Positions 29,283 to 39,336 of a stretch of DNA of 64,000 nucleotides are shown here, piece after piece. The notes beneath the pieces were generated by a model. That model had not been told where the DNA came from and made no database searches. It was given only the letters and a program-made list of their open reading frames with translations. Made by a program: the position numbers and the translations under genes. The first letter of the stretch is position 1; every line of letters begins with the position of its first letter. The stretch comes from G963555815 sp965249615 [NCBI: bacterium] (lineage in GTDB: Bacteria > UBA8248 > JACPRG01): the NCBI GenBank assembly GCA_965249615.1, contig CBDFMI010000005.1, forward strand, positions 310,001 through 374,000, given 5' to 3'.

Positions 29283-29741
29283 TTATCCCCTGCCCTCAGC
29301 GATGATGGCGATGGCCAGCGCGGTGGTAACGGCGACGATCGCCCAGAAAAGCAGCTCTAAAAACACCAGAGCGATCGGCTCGCCGAAGAGGTTGAAGGGT
29401 GTGAAAAATTCAAAGAAGGCGTAGGAGAGGAAGAACACAAGGAGAGCCATCCGCCACGCCTTTCGCACGACCCCGTCCGGCCACGCAGGGGAAACCCATC
29501 TGAAAACGAAGCCCTGCCTGATGCCAAAGAGGACCAGCCCGATGGCGAACGTAATCGGATTCGTCACCGCCAGCGGCAGCGGGTCAATCTCCGTCCATAC
29601 CGCAATCAGCTTAGGGCTTTGGATGGAGGGGTCCATCAGGATCCCTCCGCCAAGAAGCTGGAATATCAGAAACCCAAAGAGGTTCAGCACCAATCCTCCG
29701 ACAAAACCCGCAAGCAGTGTTCTGGAGAAGGAACTTTTCAT
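29283..29741 (-). CDS. Small four-helix membrane protein, unknown function
   Basis: 152 residues. Hydrophobic segments near 8-30 (LLAGFVGGLVLNLFGFLIF), 58-75 (AVTNPITFAIGLVLFGI), 95-112 (MALLVFFLSYAFFEFF) and 124-147 (IALVFLELLFWAIVAVTTAL). No Cys-rich or catalytic motif. It resembles small integral membrane proteins annotated only as hypothetical. GAGGGTATC precedes the ATG. Convergent with the M20 gene and divergent from the carbamoyltransferase; no obvious partner. Confidence 0.65.
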   Translation of the reverse strand: MKSSFSRTLLAGFVGGLVLNLFGFLIFQLLGGGILMDPSIQSPKLIAVWTEIDPLPLAVTNPITFAIGLVLFGIRQGFVFRWVSPAWPDGVVRKAWRMALLVFFLSYAFFEFFTPFNLFGEPIALVFLELLFWAIVAVTTALAIAIIAEGRG

Positions 29742-29884
29742 GGCGATACCCTCCTCTTGTTAGGGGATAGGGCGTCGTGGAAAGCCCCTCCCCGCTTCCC
29801 CTGAAACCCCAGACTGGATTGATCCGCTAACCTCCATTAAGGTAGAGTTCCACTCCTTGGACAGGTCCCGTGAAAGGAGACGAG

Positions 29885-31566
29885 GTGGACGTTCTCGGGG
29901 TTTATTGTTTTGGCCAGCATGATTCCTCGGCGGCCCTCCTTCAAGACGGCCGGGTCCTCGCCGCCTGTGAGGAAGAACGTTTCACGCGAAAGAAATTCGA
30001 CAACTGTTTTCCCGCCGAGTCCATGGCCTTCTGCCTTGGCCAGGGCAGCATCGAGGCCAGGGACCTTGACGCCGTGGCATTTGGCTGGAATCCGCGCCTC
30101 CATCGGCTCGACAAGGCCCTTCACATCCTGAAACATTTTCCCCGCTCACTGCGGGTTCTCACCCGCTCCGGGCCACGGCATCTCCGCCTGGACTCCTTCG
30201 CCCGACATTTTAGCAATAGAACTAATTTTAGGGGACCCGTCCACCTGGTCAACCACCATCTGGCCCATGCGGCAAGCGTCTTCTTTCTGTCCCCCTTCGA
30301 GGAGGCGGCCATCCTGACCATTGACGGCGTGGGAGAGTGGGAGACCGTCTGGATGGGTCGAGGCCGAGGGCTGCAGCTGGAGAAAACAAGATCCCAAGGA
30401 TGGCCCCATAGCCTGGGAAACGTGTGCACGTCGGTCACTCAATATCTCGGCTTTCAGATGTACAGCGATGAATACAAGGTAATGGGGCTTGCCCCTTATG
30501 GACGCCCTATTTATTTGGACTTATTTCGAAAGATAACGCCTTTGACAGACAGAGGTTTTGACGTTGACACTTCTTATTTCGGCTACCATATCGGGAAGAA
30601 TCTGACCTATTCCAAGAAGTTCATCCGAGAGCTTGGACCTCCGCGAGAGCCTGAAGGGGAGATTCTTCCCCGGCATCAAGACATCGCGGCCTCCCTTCAA
30701 GCGCGGACAGAGGAAATTTTTGTCCATCTCGCAAGAGAAGCCCTACAGCATACAAAGACAAAATATCTCTGTCTGGCCGGGGGTGTCGCCCTAAACTCCG
30801 TCGCCGTCGGGAAGATCATCGAGCTTGGCCTTGCCGAGGAAGTCTATGTTCCCCCCTGCGCCGGGATGCGGGGGTCTCCCTCGGGGCGGCCCTCTACGTT
30901 GCCCACCACCTCAGTGGCCAGGAACGACAAGAACCTCTTCTGGACGCCCGTCTGGGCCCGGAGTGGTCGGACGAGGTTATCCGGGAAACGCTGGAGGGGA
31001 CCGGCCTCCCCTATCAGGAGTGGAGTGAGGGGGAGACGGCGGCCACGCTGGCGGCAGGACAGGTGGTGGGGTGGTTTCAGGGCCGAATGGAGTTTGGTCA
31101 AAGGGCCCTCGGGGCCAGAAGCATCCTGGCAGACCCTCGCCGCCCGGAGATGAAAGATTTTATCAACGCCAAGGTCAAGTTTCGCGAAGCCTTTCGCCCC
31201 TTCGCACCCTCGGTCCCAGAAGAGCGTTTGAGCGAGTTTTTTCATGGGATGCAACCCTCTCCTTTCATGACCCAGGTTTACCGGATTCGGGAAGAAAGTC
31301 GCCCCCTCCTGCAGGCCGTCACCCACGTCGATGGGACGGCCCGCGTACAGACCGTCCGGCGGGATTTCCAGCCTAAATTTTGGTCTCTCCTTCAGGCCTT
31401 CGAGGCCCAGGCCGGCGTTCCCGTCCTCCTCAACACCTCGTTCAACTTGAGGGGGGAGCCCATCGTGAATACCCCGGAAGAGGCGGTGAAGACTTTTCTC
31501 AGGGCTGATCTGGATCTTCTCGTAATGGGACGCTGGGCGGCCCGAAAGGATCCCGAAAAACCTTAG
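29885..31566 (+). pseudogene. NodU/CmcH-type carbamoyltransferase, frameshifted near 30864
   Basis: Transfers a carbamoyl group from carbamoyl phosphate via carbamoyl-AMP to a sugar or antibiotic hydroxyl. First part: VYCFGQHDSSAALLQDGRVL, NHHLAHAASVFFLSPFEEA, ILTIDGVGEWET, YKVMGLAPYGRP and LAGGVALNSVAVGKI, ending YVPPCAG. At GCCGGGATGC one G is missing (about 30863-30865); the frame then reads DAGVSLGAALYVAHHLSG, and the Carbam_trans_C domain follows with GWFQGRMEFGQRALGARSIL and VLLNTSFNLRGEPIV. GTG 29885 has AGGAG upstream; GTG 29870 is the alternative. Corrected length about 561 residues. Neighbouring glycosyltransferase genes suggest modification of a surface glycan. Confidence 0.85.
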
Positions 31567-31647
31567 CGAGGGGTTCCCCCCCCTTGGCCCAATCCGTCGA
31601 CTTTCGCTGCGCCAAAACGCCTTAGTCATCTACCCTGCTGCCGGGTT

Positions 31648-32385
31648 TTATTTCTCTTTCCACAGATAGATCCTCAGACGCACCAGATTTTGAAGCGTCC
31701 TGATGATGCGAGGGACGATGCTGAGCGGAGGCGGGCGCATCTCCTCGACCACCACCGGGACCTCTATCACCCTCCACCCGTTCGAGATTCCCCGCAGGAT
31801 GAGCTCCGTATCAAAGATGTCTTGTTCAAAGCGGACCTTCTCGAGAAGGGAGCGAACCGCCTGAGCCCTCCACAGCTTGATGCCATGGGTGTCATGGAAG
31901 GGGAAATTGAAAAGGAGGTGTGAAACCTTTTGGAACCCCCAGGTGATGAGAAGCCGGCTCCAGGGGCGACGGTCTTCAGAACCCGGGATGTTCTTGGCCG
32001 CGATGATCAGGTCATAGCGGTCCATCATGTCCAGGCCCTTTCTCGCAAACTCGACGTCCCAATAATCCAGGTCAAAGTTAACGATGAATCGACCTCGAGC
32101 CTGTCGAAACCCTTCGCGAAGCGCACGTCCGTAGTCAGCCTCGGGTAAGTGCAGAACTCGGATTTCAATCCGCCCGCTATAATTTTCGGTGAGGGCTTTG
32201 GCTATGGCAGGGGTTTCGTCGGAACTCCCATTTTCGACCAGCAACAACTCCGCGCGGACCTGTAGCTTCTTGTTGAGCGCGGCGAGGAGGGCCTCGGCAG
32301 TCTGACGTAGGAGCTGTTCTTCGTTGTAAAGGGGGATGACGACGGAAAGCTCGATGTCGCCGCCGGGTCCCTCAGGGAGATTCAA
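31648..32385 (-). CDS. Family 2 glycosyltransferase (DPM1-like)
   Basis: GT-A fold enzyme, 245 residues, with the nucleotide-binding start LSVVIPLYNEEQLLRQTAEA, LLVENGSSDETPAIAKALTE, the acidic FDLDYWD metal site and DTHGIKLWRAQAV. No strong transmembrane helix, so it probably acts at the cytoplasmic face on a polyprenyl-phosphate or lipid acceptor, as in dolichol-phosphate mannosyltransferase homologues. TTG start directly after the TAG of the YfhO-like gene; same operon. Sugar donor unknown. Confidence 0.85.
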   Translation of the reverse strand: MNLPEGPGGDIELSVVIPLYNEEQLLRQTAEALLAALNKKLQVRAELLLVENGSSDETPAIAKALTENYSGRIEIRVLHLPEADYGRALREGFRQARGRFIVNFDLDYWDVEFARKGLDMMDRYDLIIAAKNIPGSEDRRPWSRLLITWGFQKVSHLLFNFPFHDTHGIKLWRAQAVRSLLEKVRFEQDIFDTELILRGISNGWRVIEVPVVVEEMRPPPLSIVPRIIRTLQNLVRLRIYLWKEK

Positions 32386-34834
32386 CTAACCGCCGCCTCC
32401 TGCCTCAGAATCATCATAAAACCTCTTGGTTCGGCCCCTGCGCCGGGCCCAAAGGGATCCCCCGGCCAGGCCGAGACCGACGAGAAAACTCCCTGACGAG
32501 ATTCCAAGGCCCCACAGAAAGGTTTGGGGGAGGAACCGGAATCGAACCTCGTGAATTCCAGTGGGCACCGGCACGGCGCGGAAAATGTAATCGCCTGTCA
32601 GGAGCAGGCCGGACGGCCGTCCACTTCAGCCCTCCAGCCGGGGTGGTAGCTGTCCGTGAGGACCAAGACGCCTGGTTGATCTGTGTCCGTTTCCACCACC
32701 ACCTCATTGAGCCCGTAATGGACTATTTCGGCCTGGGCCCGGGTGGCGAATTCTCCCGGACGATGCTCCGGCGGAAGGGGGGCATCCAGCAGCACACGAC
32801 GGCCAAAGTCGAATCCACTATCGGACATTCGGGCGATGGCCTCCTGAGGGCCCGTTGCCACTTCCGTCTCGTGAACGATGAAGGCGCGGGGGAGGACGTC
32901 CCGGTTCTCGTAGATCCGCACCTCGCTGGAATGAACCAACCGGAACTGATCGGGCCGGAGCAGATCGGACTCATCGTTTGAAAGGATCAAGTATTTCACA
33001 TTAAAGAGATTAAGCCATTTGAACCAAACGGTGTTTCGGTACATGTCGAAACGATTTCGATAAAGGTTGTCCAAACCAACCAGGTTCGAGCCCTCGATGC
33101 CGCTGAAGAGTTGTGCATGGCGGCCCCACATGAAATTTGTCCAACCCCGGATATCAGATACCCCTTCCACCATAGCCGTGTTGGGGGCAAGAACGCGAGC
33201 AAACCAGCTGAAGGGCCCTGCGAAGTCTTGAAAGGCGGTGATGCGAAAAAGGCCCGGCTGGCTTTCAAGATACTCGAAGGCGGCGGTGCGGGGATACCAC
33301 TGCTCCCGCGTGGGCAAACGAAAGGGAAGCCGTGTCATCACGATGAGGTCCACGGCCAGCAGGCCGATGATAAGAACCCAGGCGGTCCGACGGGCCAGAA
33401 CCTTCCGGCTCCAAAGAAAGAGGCCCACCATCGCGGCCACCGTGACAGCAATCGCCATCATCGGGGAAGCATTCCCCAACAGGCGCCCCAAAGACCCCTC
33501 CCCTCCCAGGGAACTTCTCACAAAAGCCATCCAAGAAGGAGGACCAGGACAACAGAAAATGCCACGAGATGGCGTCTTTTCCGGCGCACCTCATCGCCAC
33601 TCTCCAGGAGATGTTGCAGGCTCAAGGCTCCCAGGACGGGAATGACTATGGTTGTCACCAAGGCCTGATTGTGGTGTTGGAGGAAGGGGCGGATGATTGA
33701 GACGGGCAAAAGCTCACCCCAGTTCAGGGTGACTAACGTCACAAGAAACCGGCCCAATCCGGAGATGAGAAGAGAAGCGATGGCAACGCCCAGATAGAGA
33801 CGGTAGGGTTGGCGCTGAACCCGTCCAAGGGAGAACAGGATAACGATGAAGGTAAGAAAACCGAAGTAAAAGAGATTTCCCCCGAAAGCCCGCAAGACAA
33901 GCGGGGGACCGATGGGGAAGGCCAGATTAAGGCCCAGGTAGGCAAACTGCTTGGTCAGGGCTGGTCCGGTCGCATCCACCGCATCCAGGTCTATGGGATA
34001 CCCCGAAAGGAGACGGGATGAGAGGAGAAAGTTTTCGGCGGAAGGAAGAAGCTTTACTCCCGAGATTCCCAGGCAGAGGACAAGGGCCAGCAGGGAACCG
34101 GCGATGAAGTGAAGTTTGAAAGACCCAGGCCAGCCCCGCCATCGCCGAAAAACGACGCCCAGCCACAAGACCCCCATTAGGGCGTAGAGGACCGGCGTGT
34201 TGAACTCGAGTCCCCCAAGGAAAATGAGCGCCAGGGTTCCTCCGAGAAGGACAAAAGGCCAGTACCTGAAGGGGGGGTCTGCCGCGACATCCAGAGCCCA
34301 GAGGGCGAGGGGGATCCACATCAGCTCCTCAATGCTGAGGAGAAACGTCTGTTAAATCAGTTGGCCTGAAAACATGAATATGAGGGCCCCGGCTGAGGCG
34401 GCCCCTCGGCTTCGGGTCAAGCGGAAGAGATAGAGGTACATGAACAGGCCCGCCAAAAAAACCTGGAGAGCAACGTGCCAGTTGATGGCCGCGGGGAAGT
34501 CGAGAATGGCGTATATGAAGTTCGTCACGGCCAGGGTGTGCTTGTTCGAGCCGGCAAAGAAAGGCGTTCCGCCCAGGATGAGGGGGTTCCAGAGGGGGAA
34601 CTCCCCACGCTCAAAGAGCGCCCGTGCGAGAAAGATCTGGTTGGGGATGTAGAAAGTGGTGTTGTCCTGCTCGATGAGCTCTGCGATGTCCCGGTAAGGG
34701 CTGTACGCCTTCCAGGGGTGGGATGAAAAGAGGGCTGGCCCGTCTGTCCACACCCGGTTCCCGAAGAGGGAGCTGGAAAAATAGATCCCGGTCAGCCCGG
34801 CCAAGAGAATGACAACGAGAATATGGCGTTTCAT
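32386..34834 (-). pseudogene. YfhO-family multi-spanning membrane protein, broken in three places
   Basis: Starts MKRHILVVILLAGLTGIYF and reads as a large polytopic membrane protein with YfhO-type features: PNQIFLARALFERGEFPLWN then PLILGGTPF, a long hydrophobic middle, and a soluble C-terminal part with LTDSYHPGWRAEVDG. An in-frame TAA interrupts it at about 34352-34354 (the next residues QTFLLSIEELMWIPLALW continue in the same frame). Two single-base losses shift the frame near 33530 (GGATGG) and 32606 (CCGGCC), after which RPGLLLTGDYIFRAV and a last helix follow. Restored length about 815 residues. YfhO relatives help glycosylate lipoteichoic acid in Firmicutes; here it sits beside a GT2 enzyme, so surface glycan transfer is a reasonable guess. 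Confidence 0.78.
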
Positions 34835-34862
34835 CCGAGGTTTCGTCCTCGGCGGGTGTCTG

Positions 34863-35733
34863 TCACGGTCCCTGGGTGCACCTGAAGGCAACGGTGAAGT
34901 CGTGGGAAGCGATTCTTTCGCTCCAGCGCTGGTCTGTGGTGAGCAATCTGTTGAACAGATTGATCCAGGACCCCCCCCTTCTGAAGGACCCAGTTCCCTG
35001 GGGCCTGAGGGGGTTCCCGCTTCAAGTCCTGGACTCGAACGCCCCAGGCCCCTGGAGTGGGTCGCCTGTTCGGGTCCAGGACTCCCAGTGGGTAGCTCTC
35101 GCTCACCCATTCGGCCACGTTTCCAGCCATCTGGTAGACGCCGTGCGGGCTGACTCCGTTCGGAAAGGCGGTGACCGGGGCGGTATAGTGATAGCCGTCG
35201 GCCTTGAAGTCGGTTGTGAAATAGTCCTGCCCGACTTTCAGGACAGGGTTGAAATTGGCCCGGTCAGTGGAATTCGGGTAATAGAGCTCTGGGGCGCCTC
35301 CCCACGGGAGAGTCCGGAAGTCATCGCCGCGTGCGGCCTTCTCCCATTCGGCCTCCGTAGGAAGACGTTTGCCGGCCCAGGTACAGTAGGCGCTGGCATC
35401 GTCGAAGGAGACCCCCACCACAGGGTGCTCCGGGTCATCGAACCGAGGGTCTTTCCAAAAGCGCGGCTCCTGTCGGCCTGTGTCCTTCAAGAAGATGCCG
35501 TATAGGCGATTCGAAAGCTCATACTTGTCGATGTAGAAGCCTTTTCTTAGCCCGGGGTCAGACAAGGTGGGTGTGCTGGAAACCTGAAGAGGTCCTGGTG
35601 CGATCCACACCATGGGTGCCCCGTCGCGGTCTTGGATCTCCCTCGGGTTTTGGGCGAAGGCAGGCTCTCCAAACACCGGGGGGATGGATAGGGTGACTAG
35701 TCCCGCCACAAAGAGAAGGAGGGAAACTTTCAT
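34863..35733 (-). pseudogene. Secreted FGE-sulfatase-domain (SUMF1-like) protein, frameshifted at a C8 run
   Basis: Signal peptide (LLLFVAGLVTLSIPPVFG) then a formylglycine-generating-enzyme-type domain: GFYIDKYELSNRLYGIFLKD, VGVSFDDASAYCTWAGKRLP then TEAEWEKAARG, and GVYQMAGNVAEWVSESY. The reading frame breaks at eight C residues (34971-34978 on +; G8 on the coding strand). Removing one base restores GGSWINLFNRLLTTDQRW and the terminal FTVAFRC, stop at 34863-34865. The two catalytic Cys of true FGE (in the GGSW...C...C block) are missing, so it is more likely a ligand-binding or other member of this superfamily. Upstream of the YfhO-like gene in one operon. Confidence 0.82.
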
Positions 35734-35857
35734 AGAGAACGGGTCTCCCTCAAAGAGGCCTCATCATGCGTGCATCTTAGCATGAGGGGGATGAGCAGGA
35801 GGAGATGTCGTCAGACCCCATGAGCTTCAAAGATCCTTTGTCAGAGATCGGCCGTTT

Positions 35858-36772
35858 TCAAAAGATACCCTTCTCTCGAAGCAGGGCGATCCCATCCAAG
35901 ACTTCTTCCTCTTTCGCCTGGCGGTGAACCTCCAGGACCCGAAGGGTGTCGGGCGAAAGGTGGCTTGCCAGGAGGTCGTAGTCGGAGTCCCCTTGGCCCG
36001 GGGCGATGTGGTCCGCGTATCCTTTTGCGTCATGAATGTGAAGGCCGATGAGGTGGGGCCCAAGGACCGGAAGGACCTCCGCCATGCGGGCGAGGCCCAG
36101 GTTCTCATGGACGGTACCGTGGCCCACATCGTGCCAGTATCCAAAATTTCCCCCATCGAAATCCTTCAGGATTTGTGCGGTCTCTTCATAAGTCGGGTAG
36201 TCCTCCAGATAAATGCGGTTCTCGATACCGAGGAGGATCCCCAGGGCCTCCGCTTGGCCTGTCAGGGCCTCAAGGCTGAAGTAGACGGCGTCTTTGACCG
36301 CCTCCCCTGCCCGGGCCCGCTCGGCCTTAATCTCCGAGATTTTCTCAACACCCTCCTGGGTCTCGATCCGGTCGCGGTCAAAGAGGTCCTTAAGGAGCTT
36401 GTTCGGAGGTTCCAGAGAGGTGGTCCCCAGGTGAAGCACAACGGCCTTTGCCTCGAGATCGGCCGCCAGCTCCAAGGTCCGCTGGGAGAGCTCCAGGGCA
36501 ACACCGCGCTCCTCGGCGTCCGAGGAGGAAAAGAGGGGCTCTGGGCGGGCCTCCTCTCCGGGCAGAAGCCTAGGGGTGAACGTGGGGCAGTAGTTATGCA
36601 CACTGGTGGTTGAGATGGAGTGCTCGCGAAGGGCGGGGAGGATCTCTCCCAAGAGGGGTTTGGTGACGGAATTGGAGATCTCGATGGCCTGAAAGCCAAA
36701 ACGTTTCACCTCATCCAGAATAAACGCCCCGTTCTTCTCATCACGCCAGTAAACAGTAGAGATAGCAATCAT
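35858..36772 (-). CDS. Xylose isomerase-like TIM barrel (AP endonuclease 2 family)
   Basis: 304 residues. Family features: KRFGFQAIEISNSV, a metal-binding Glu in GIENRIYLEDYPTYEE, WHDVGHGTVHENLGL, LHIHDAKGYADHIAPGQGD and LEVHR. This fold covers sugar isomerases, hydroxypyruvate isomerase, inosose dehydratase and endonuclease IV; residues suggest a metal-dependent isomerase or epimerase rather than a nuclease. A 124-nt gap follows, holding an imperfect CCTCATGC/GCATGATGAGG hairpin. Crotonase lies 14 nt upstream, so co-transcription is likely. Confidence 0.8.
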   Translation of the reverse strand: MIAISTVYWRDEKNGAFILDEVKRFGFQAIEISNSVTKPLLGEILPALREHSISTTSVHNYCPTFTPRLLPGEEARPEPLFSSSDAEERGVALELSQRTLELAADLEAKAVVLHLGTTSLEPPNKLLKDLFDRDRIETQEGVEKISEIKAERARAGEAVKDAVYFSLEALTGQAEALGILLGIENRIYLEDYPTYEETAQILKDFDGGNFGYWHDVGHGTVHENLGLARMAEVLPVLGPHLIGLHIHDAKGYADHIAPGQGDSDYDLLASHLSPDTLRVLEVHRQAKEEEVLDGIALLREKGIF

Positions 36773-36786
36773 CTGATCACCCCAAG

Positions 36787-37566
36787 TTACGCTAGAAATT
36801 TTGGCTTTCGTTTCTCCAGAAAAGCCCGGGTTCCCTCCTGCATGTCCTCGGTTCCGCAGATCCCCCCAAAGAGATCAATCTCTATCTGAAGACCTTGGGC
36901 GAGGCTTGTCTCCAACCCATCTCGAACCGCTTGCAGAGTGGCCTCCACCGCCCGACGGGGCTGTGCGGCCAAAAGGCGGGCGAGATCCTCGGCCGTCTCG
37001 AGAAGGCGGTCCTTTGGAACTACCTTTTGAACGAGACCAATGCGCTCGGCCTCGGTCGCCTCTATCACCCGTCCCGTCAGAAGGAGTTCCAGCGCCCTTC
37101 CCCGGCCCACCAGGCGAGGGAGCCTCTGGGTGCCACCATAGCCGGGGATAATTCCAAGACCGATTTCGGGCTGGCCCATTTTTGTCCCCTCGGCGGCGAT
37201 CCGAAGTGTGCAGGCCATGGCCAGTTCAAGACCCCCCCCGAGAGCGTAGCCCTGGATGGCCGCGATCACTGGCTTATTGAGGCCCTCGATAAGCCCGAAG
37301 ACTCGGTGCCCTCGCTCTGCCGTGGCCCTGCCGGAAACAGCGTCCAGGGGTGCGAGCTCGCTGATGTCGGCCCCCGCCACAAAGGACCGCTCCCCCGCCC
37401 CGGAAAGGATCGCGACGCGAATAGAGGGTTCATCGCGAATCTTCAGAAAGGCCGCCTCAAGCTCTTCCATGGCGGTCTGGTTGAGGGCGTTCATTGTCTT
37501 CGGGCGGTCGACCGTCACGAAGGCAATTCTGTCCCGAAACTCTGAGGTGATGGGGGATGTCCCCAT
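36787..37566 (-). CDS. Enoyl-CoA hydratase/isomerase
   Basis: Crotonase-fold enzyme of 259 residues, probably hydrating trans-2-enoyl-CoA. Oxyanion-hole motif GAGERSFVAGADISEL, and the two catalytic Glu in YALGGGLELAMAC and GQPEIGLGIIPGYGGTQRL. ATG at 37566 follows AAGGAGG; the open frame continues upstream to 37830, but that part overlaps the metallopeptidase gene and lacks family similarity. Together with the thiolase gene 0.5 kb upstream it suggests short-chain acyl-CoA metabolism. Confidence 0.93.
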   Translation of the reverse strand: MGTSPITSEFRDRIAFVTVDRPKTMNALNQTAMEELEAAFLKIRDEPSIRVAILSGAGERSFVAGADISELAPLDAVSGRATAERGHRVFGLIEGLNKPVIAAIQGYALGGGLELAMACTLRIAAEGTKMGQPEIGLGIIPGYGGTQRLPRLVGRGRALELLLTGRVIEATEAERIGLVQKVVPKDRLLETAEDLARLLAAQPRRAVEATLQAVRDGLETSLAQGLQIEIDLFGGICGTEDMQEGTRAFLEKRKPKFLA

Positions 37567-37594
37567 GGCCAAAAACCTCCTTCGAAATGGACGG

Positions 37595-37963
37595 CTAAGT
37601 GGCTCCCAGTTCTTCCAGTCGCTTGTCGCTGATCCCGAAGTGATGCGCGATCTCGTGGATGACCGTCTCTCGGATCTGCTCCCGGATCTCTCCCGGACCT
37701 CGGCAGGCCTCCTCGATGGGACCCTGAAAGAGAGTAATGCGGTCCGGGAGGATCGGGGGCAGATAGACTGTGCGCTTTGTCCTGGGGACCCCCTGGTAGA
37801 GCCCGAAGAGGGTGTGGTGAGGAGGGACATCGAGCGTGTCTAAGATCTCGTCACCCGGCCAGTCTTCAACCACGATCTCGACGTTGTCGAGCTTCTTGCG
37901 GAAATAAGTGGGGAGCTCCCTGACCGCTTCAGCCACCAGTTCTTCAAAGACCTCTTGCCTCAT
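37595..37963 (-). CDS. Small zincin-like metallopeptidase
   Basis: 122 residues of the minimal gluzincin-like family (Pfam Zincin_1, formerly DUF1025). Zinc motif HEIAHHFGI with H103, E104 and H107. Typical upstream pattern: VPPHHTLFGLYQGVPRTKR, ILPDRITLFQGPIEEAC. Intracellular, no signal peptide. Physiological substrate unknown for the family. Confidence 0.88.
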   Translation of the reverse strand: MRQEVFEELVAEAVRELPTYFRKKLDNVEIVVEDWPGDEILDTLDVPPHHTLFGLYQGVPRTKRTVYLPPILPDRITLFQGPIEEACRGPGEIREQIRETVIHEIAHHFGISDKRLEELGAT

Positions 37964-38055
37964 GGACCCCCTTTAAGTCTCGGTGATGTTCATCAGGGAA
38001 GACCTGCGGATGGCCTCAGACTTAATGTCGTTTATTACTATAGACCAGGAATACA

Positions 38056-39272
38056 TCAGGAATCTTTTGACTTATCGTTATGGCCTTCAAAGGCTTCAGC
38101 GATCAAGGCCAGGCCCTGCCCTCCCCCGACAGAGGCCGCCACCAGGCCAAAACGCTGTGCCCTTCGCTGAAGTTGCATGAGGATTGTGAGCGTAAGACGG
38201 GCCCCGCTTGCCCTCAGGGGGTGGCCCAGCGCCACGGCTCCTCCGTTCACGTTGACGAGCTCCCGGTCGAGCCCCAATTCCTTTTCCACCGCCAGATATT
38301 GTGCCGCGAAGGCCTCATTGACCTCAATGAGGTCCATGTCCTCCAGGCTCAGCCCGGCCTGCTTCAATGCCTTGAGGGAGGCGGGGGCCGGTCCAATGCC
38401 CATGATCTCGGGCGGCACCCCGACGATGCCCCAGGCCAAAAGGCGCCCGAGGGGCTTGAGATTCTTCTTTTTGACCGCGTCCCCTGCGGCCATAACCAGG
38501 GCGACGGCCCCGTCGTTGATCCCACTGGCGTTGCCGGCCGTCACGACCCCGTCTTCTTTAAAGGTGGGCTTGAGCTTTGAAAGCGCCTCCGGCGTAGTGT
38601 CCATCCGAAGCTGTTCATCTACCTGGAAGGGCCCCTCCTCCCCTATTCCCTCCTTGATCATGACCGGCACGATCTCCTCGGCCAGACGCCCCGCGGAAAT
38701 GGCCTCCTTGGCCCGCATCTGGCTCTGGTAGGCAAAGAGGTCGGCCTCATCCCGGCTGATCCCGTACTGTTCAGCCAGGTTCTCGGCCGTTAGGCCCATG
38801 GGGCAGTTGGAGCGGAGGTCGGTCAGGAGGGCCGACAAGGTGTCCTCAAGGCTCGCCTGCCCCCGCCGAAGGCCCCAGCGGGCCCCGTAGATGGCATGGG
38901 GGGAGTTGCTCATGTTTTCTGCCCCCCCCCCCACGAGGACGAACTTGGACTCCCCTAAAAGGATCTGATAGGCCCCTTCGATAATGGCCTGAATGCCCGA
39001 GGCGCAAAGCCGGTTCACTGTGAGGGCTGGGGCGGTCAGGGGGACCCCCACATTGAGGCCGACGTGGCGGGCGAGATAAGGGGCATCCTGGCTGGTTTGG
39101 ATGACATTACCGATGACCACGTGGTCAATGTCCTCGGGTGAGATCCCGGATCGCGCGAGGGCCCCTTGGCGGCGATGGTGGCAAGTTCCGTCGCCGTGTG
39201 GTCCTTTAGCGCACCCCCATAGGCTCCAAAAGCGGTCCTGGCGCCACCGAGGAAAACGATTTCTTTTTTCAT
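38056..39272 (-). pseudogene. Acetyl-CoA acetyltransferase (thiolase), frameshifted near 39165; second catalytic Cys is Ser
   Basis: Thiolase-family enzyme joining or cleaving acyl-CoA. N terminus MKKEIVFLGGARTAFGAYGG to LATIAAKG; at AAGGGGCCC one G appears to be missing, after which ALARSGISPEDIDHVVIGNV leads into the remaining 350 residues. NRLCASGIQAI holds the acyl-accepting Cys, NEAFAAQYLAVEKEL and GGAVALGHPLRASGAR the His. The terminal motif normally CIGGGQG reads SVGGGQG (Ser codon at 38131-38133), so the base Cys of canonical thiolases is replaced. Corrected length about 405 residues. Activity is therefore doubtful even if the frameshift is an error. Confidence 0.85.
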
Positions 39273-39336
39273 GGATGCTCTGTCTCTTGAAAGGCCCTCA
39301 GTCTCCGGACCGCTGCAGGCTCACACGGGGAGGGGC

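Noticed and set aside
37567-37830. N-terminal extension of the enoyl-CoA hydratase
   Set aside because: It lies over the metallopeptidase gene, lacks crotonase similarity, and a good ribosome-binding site precedes ATG 37566.
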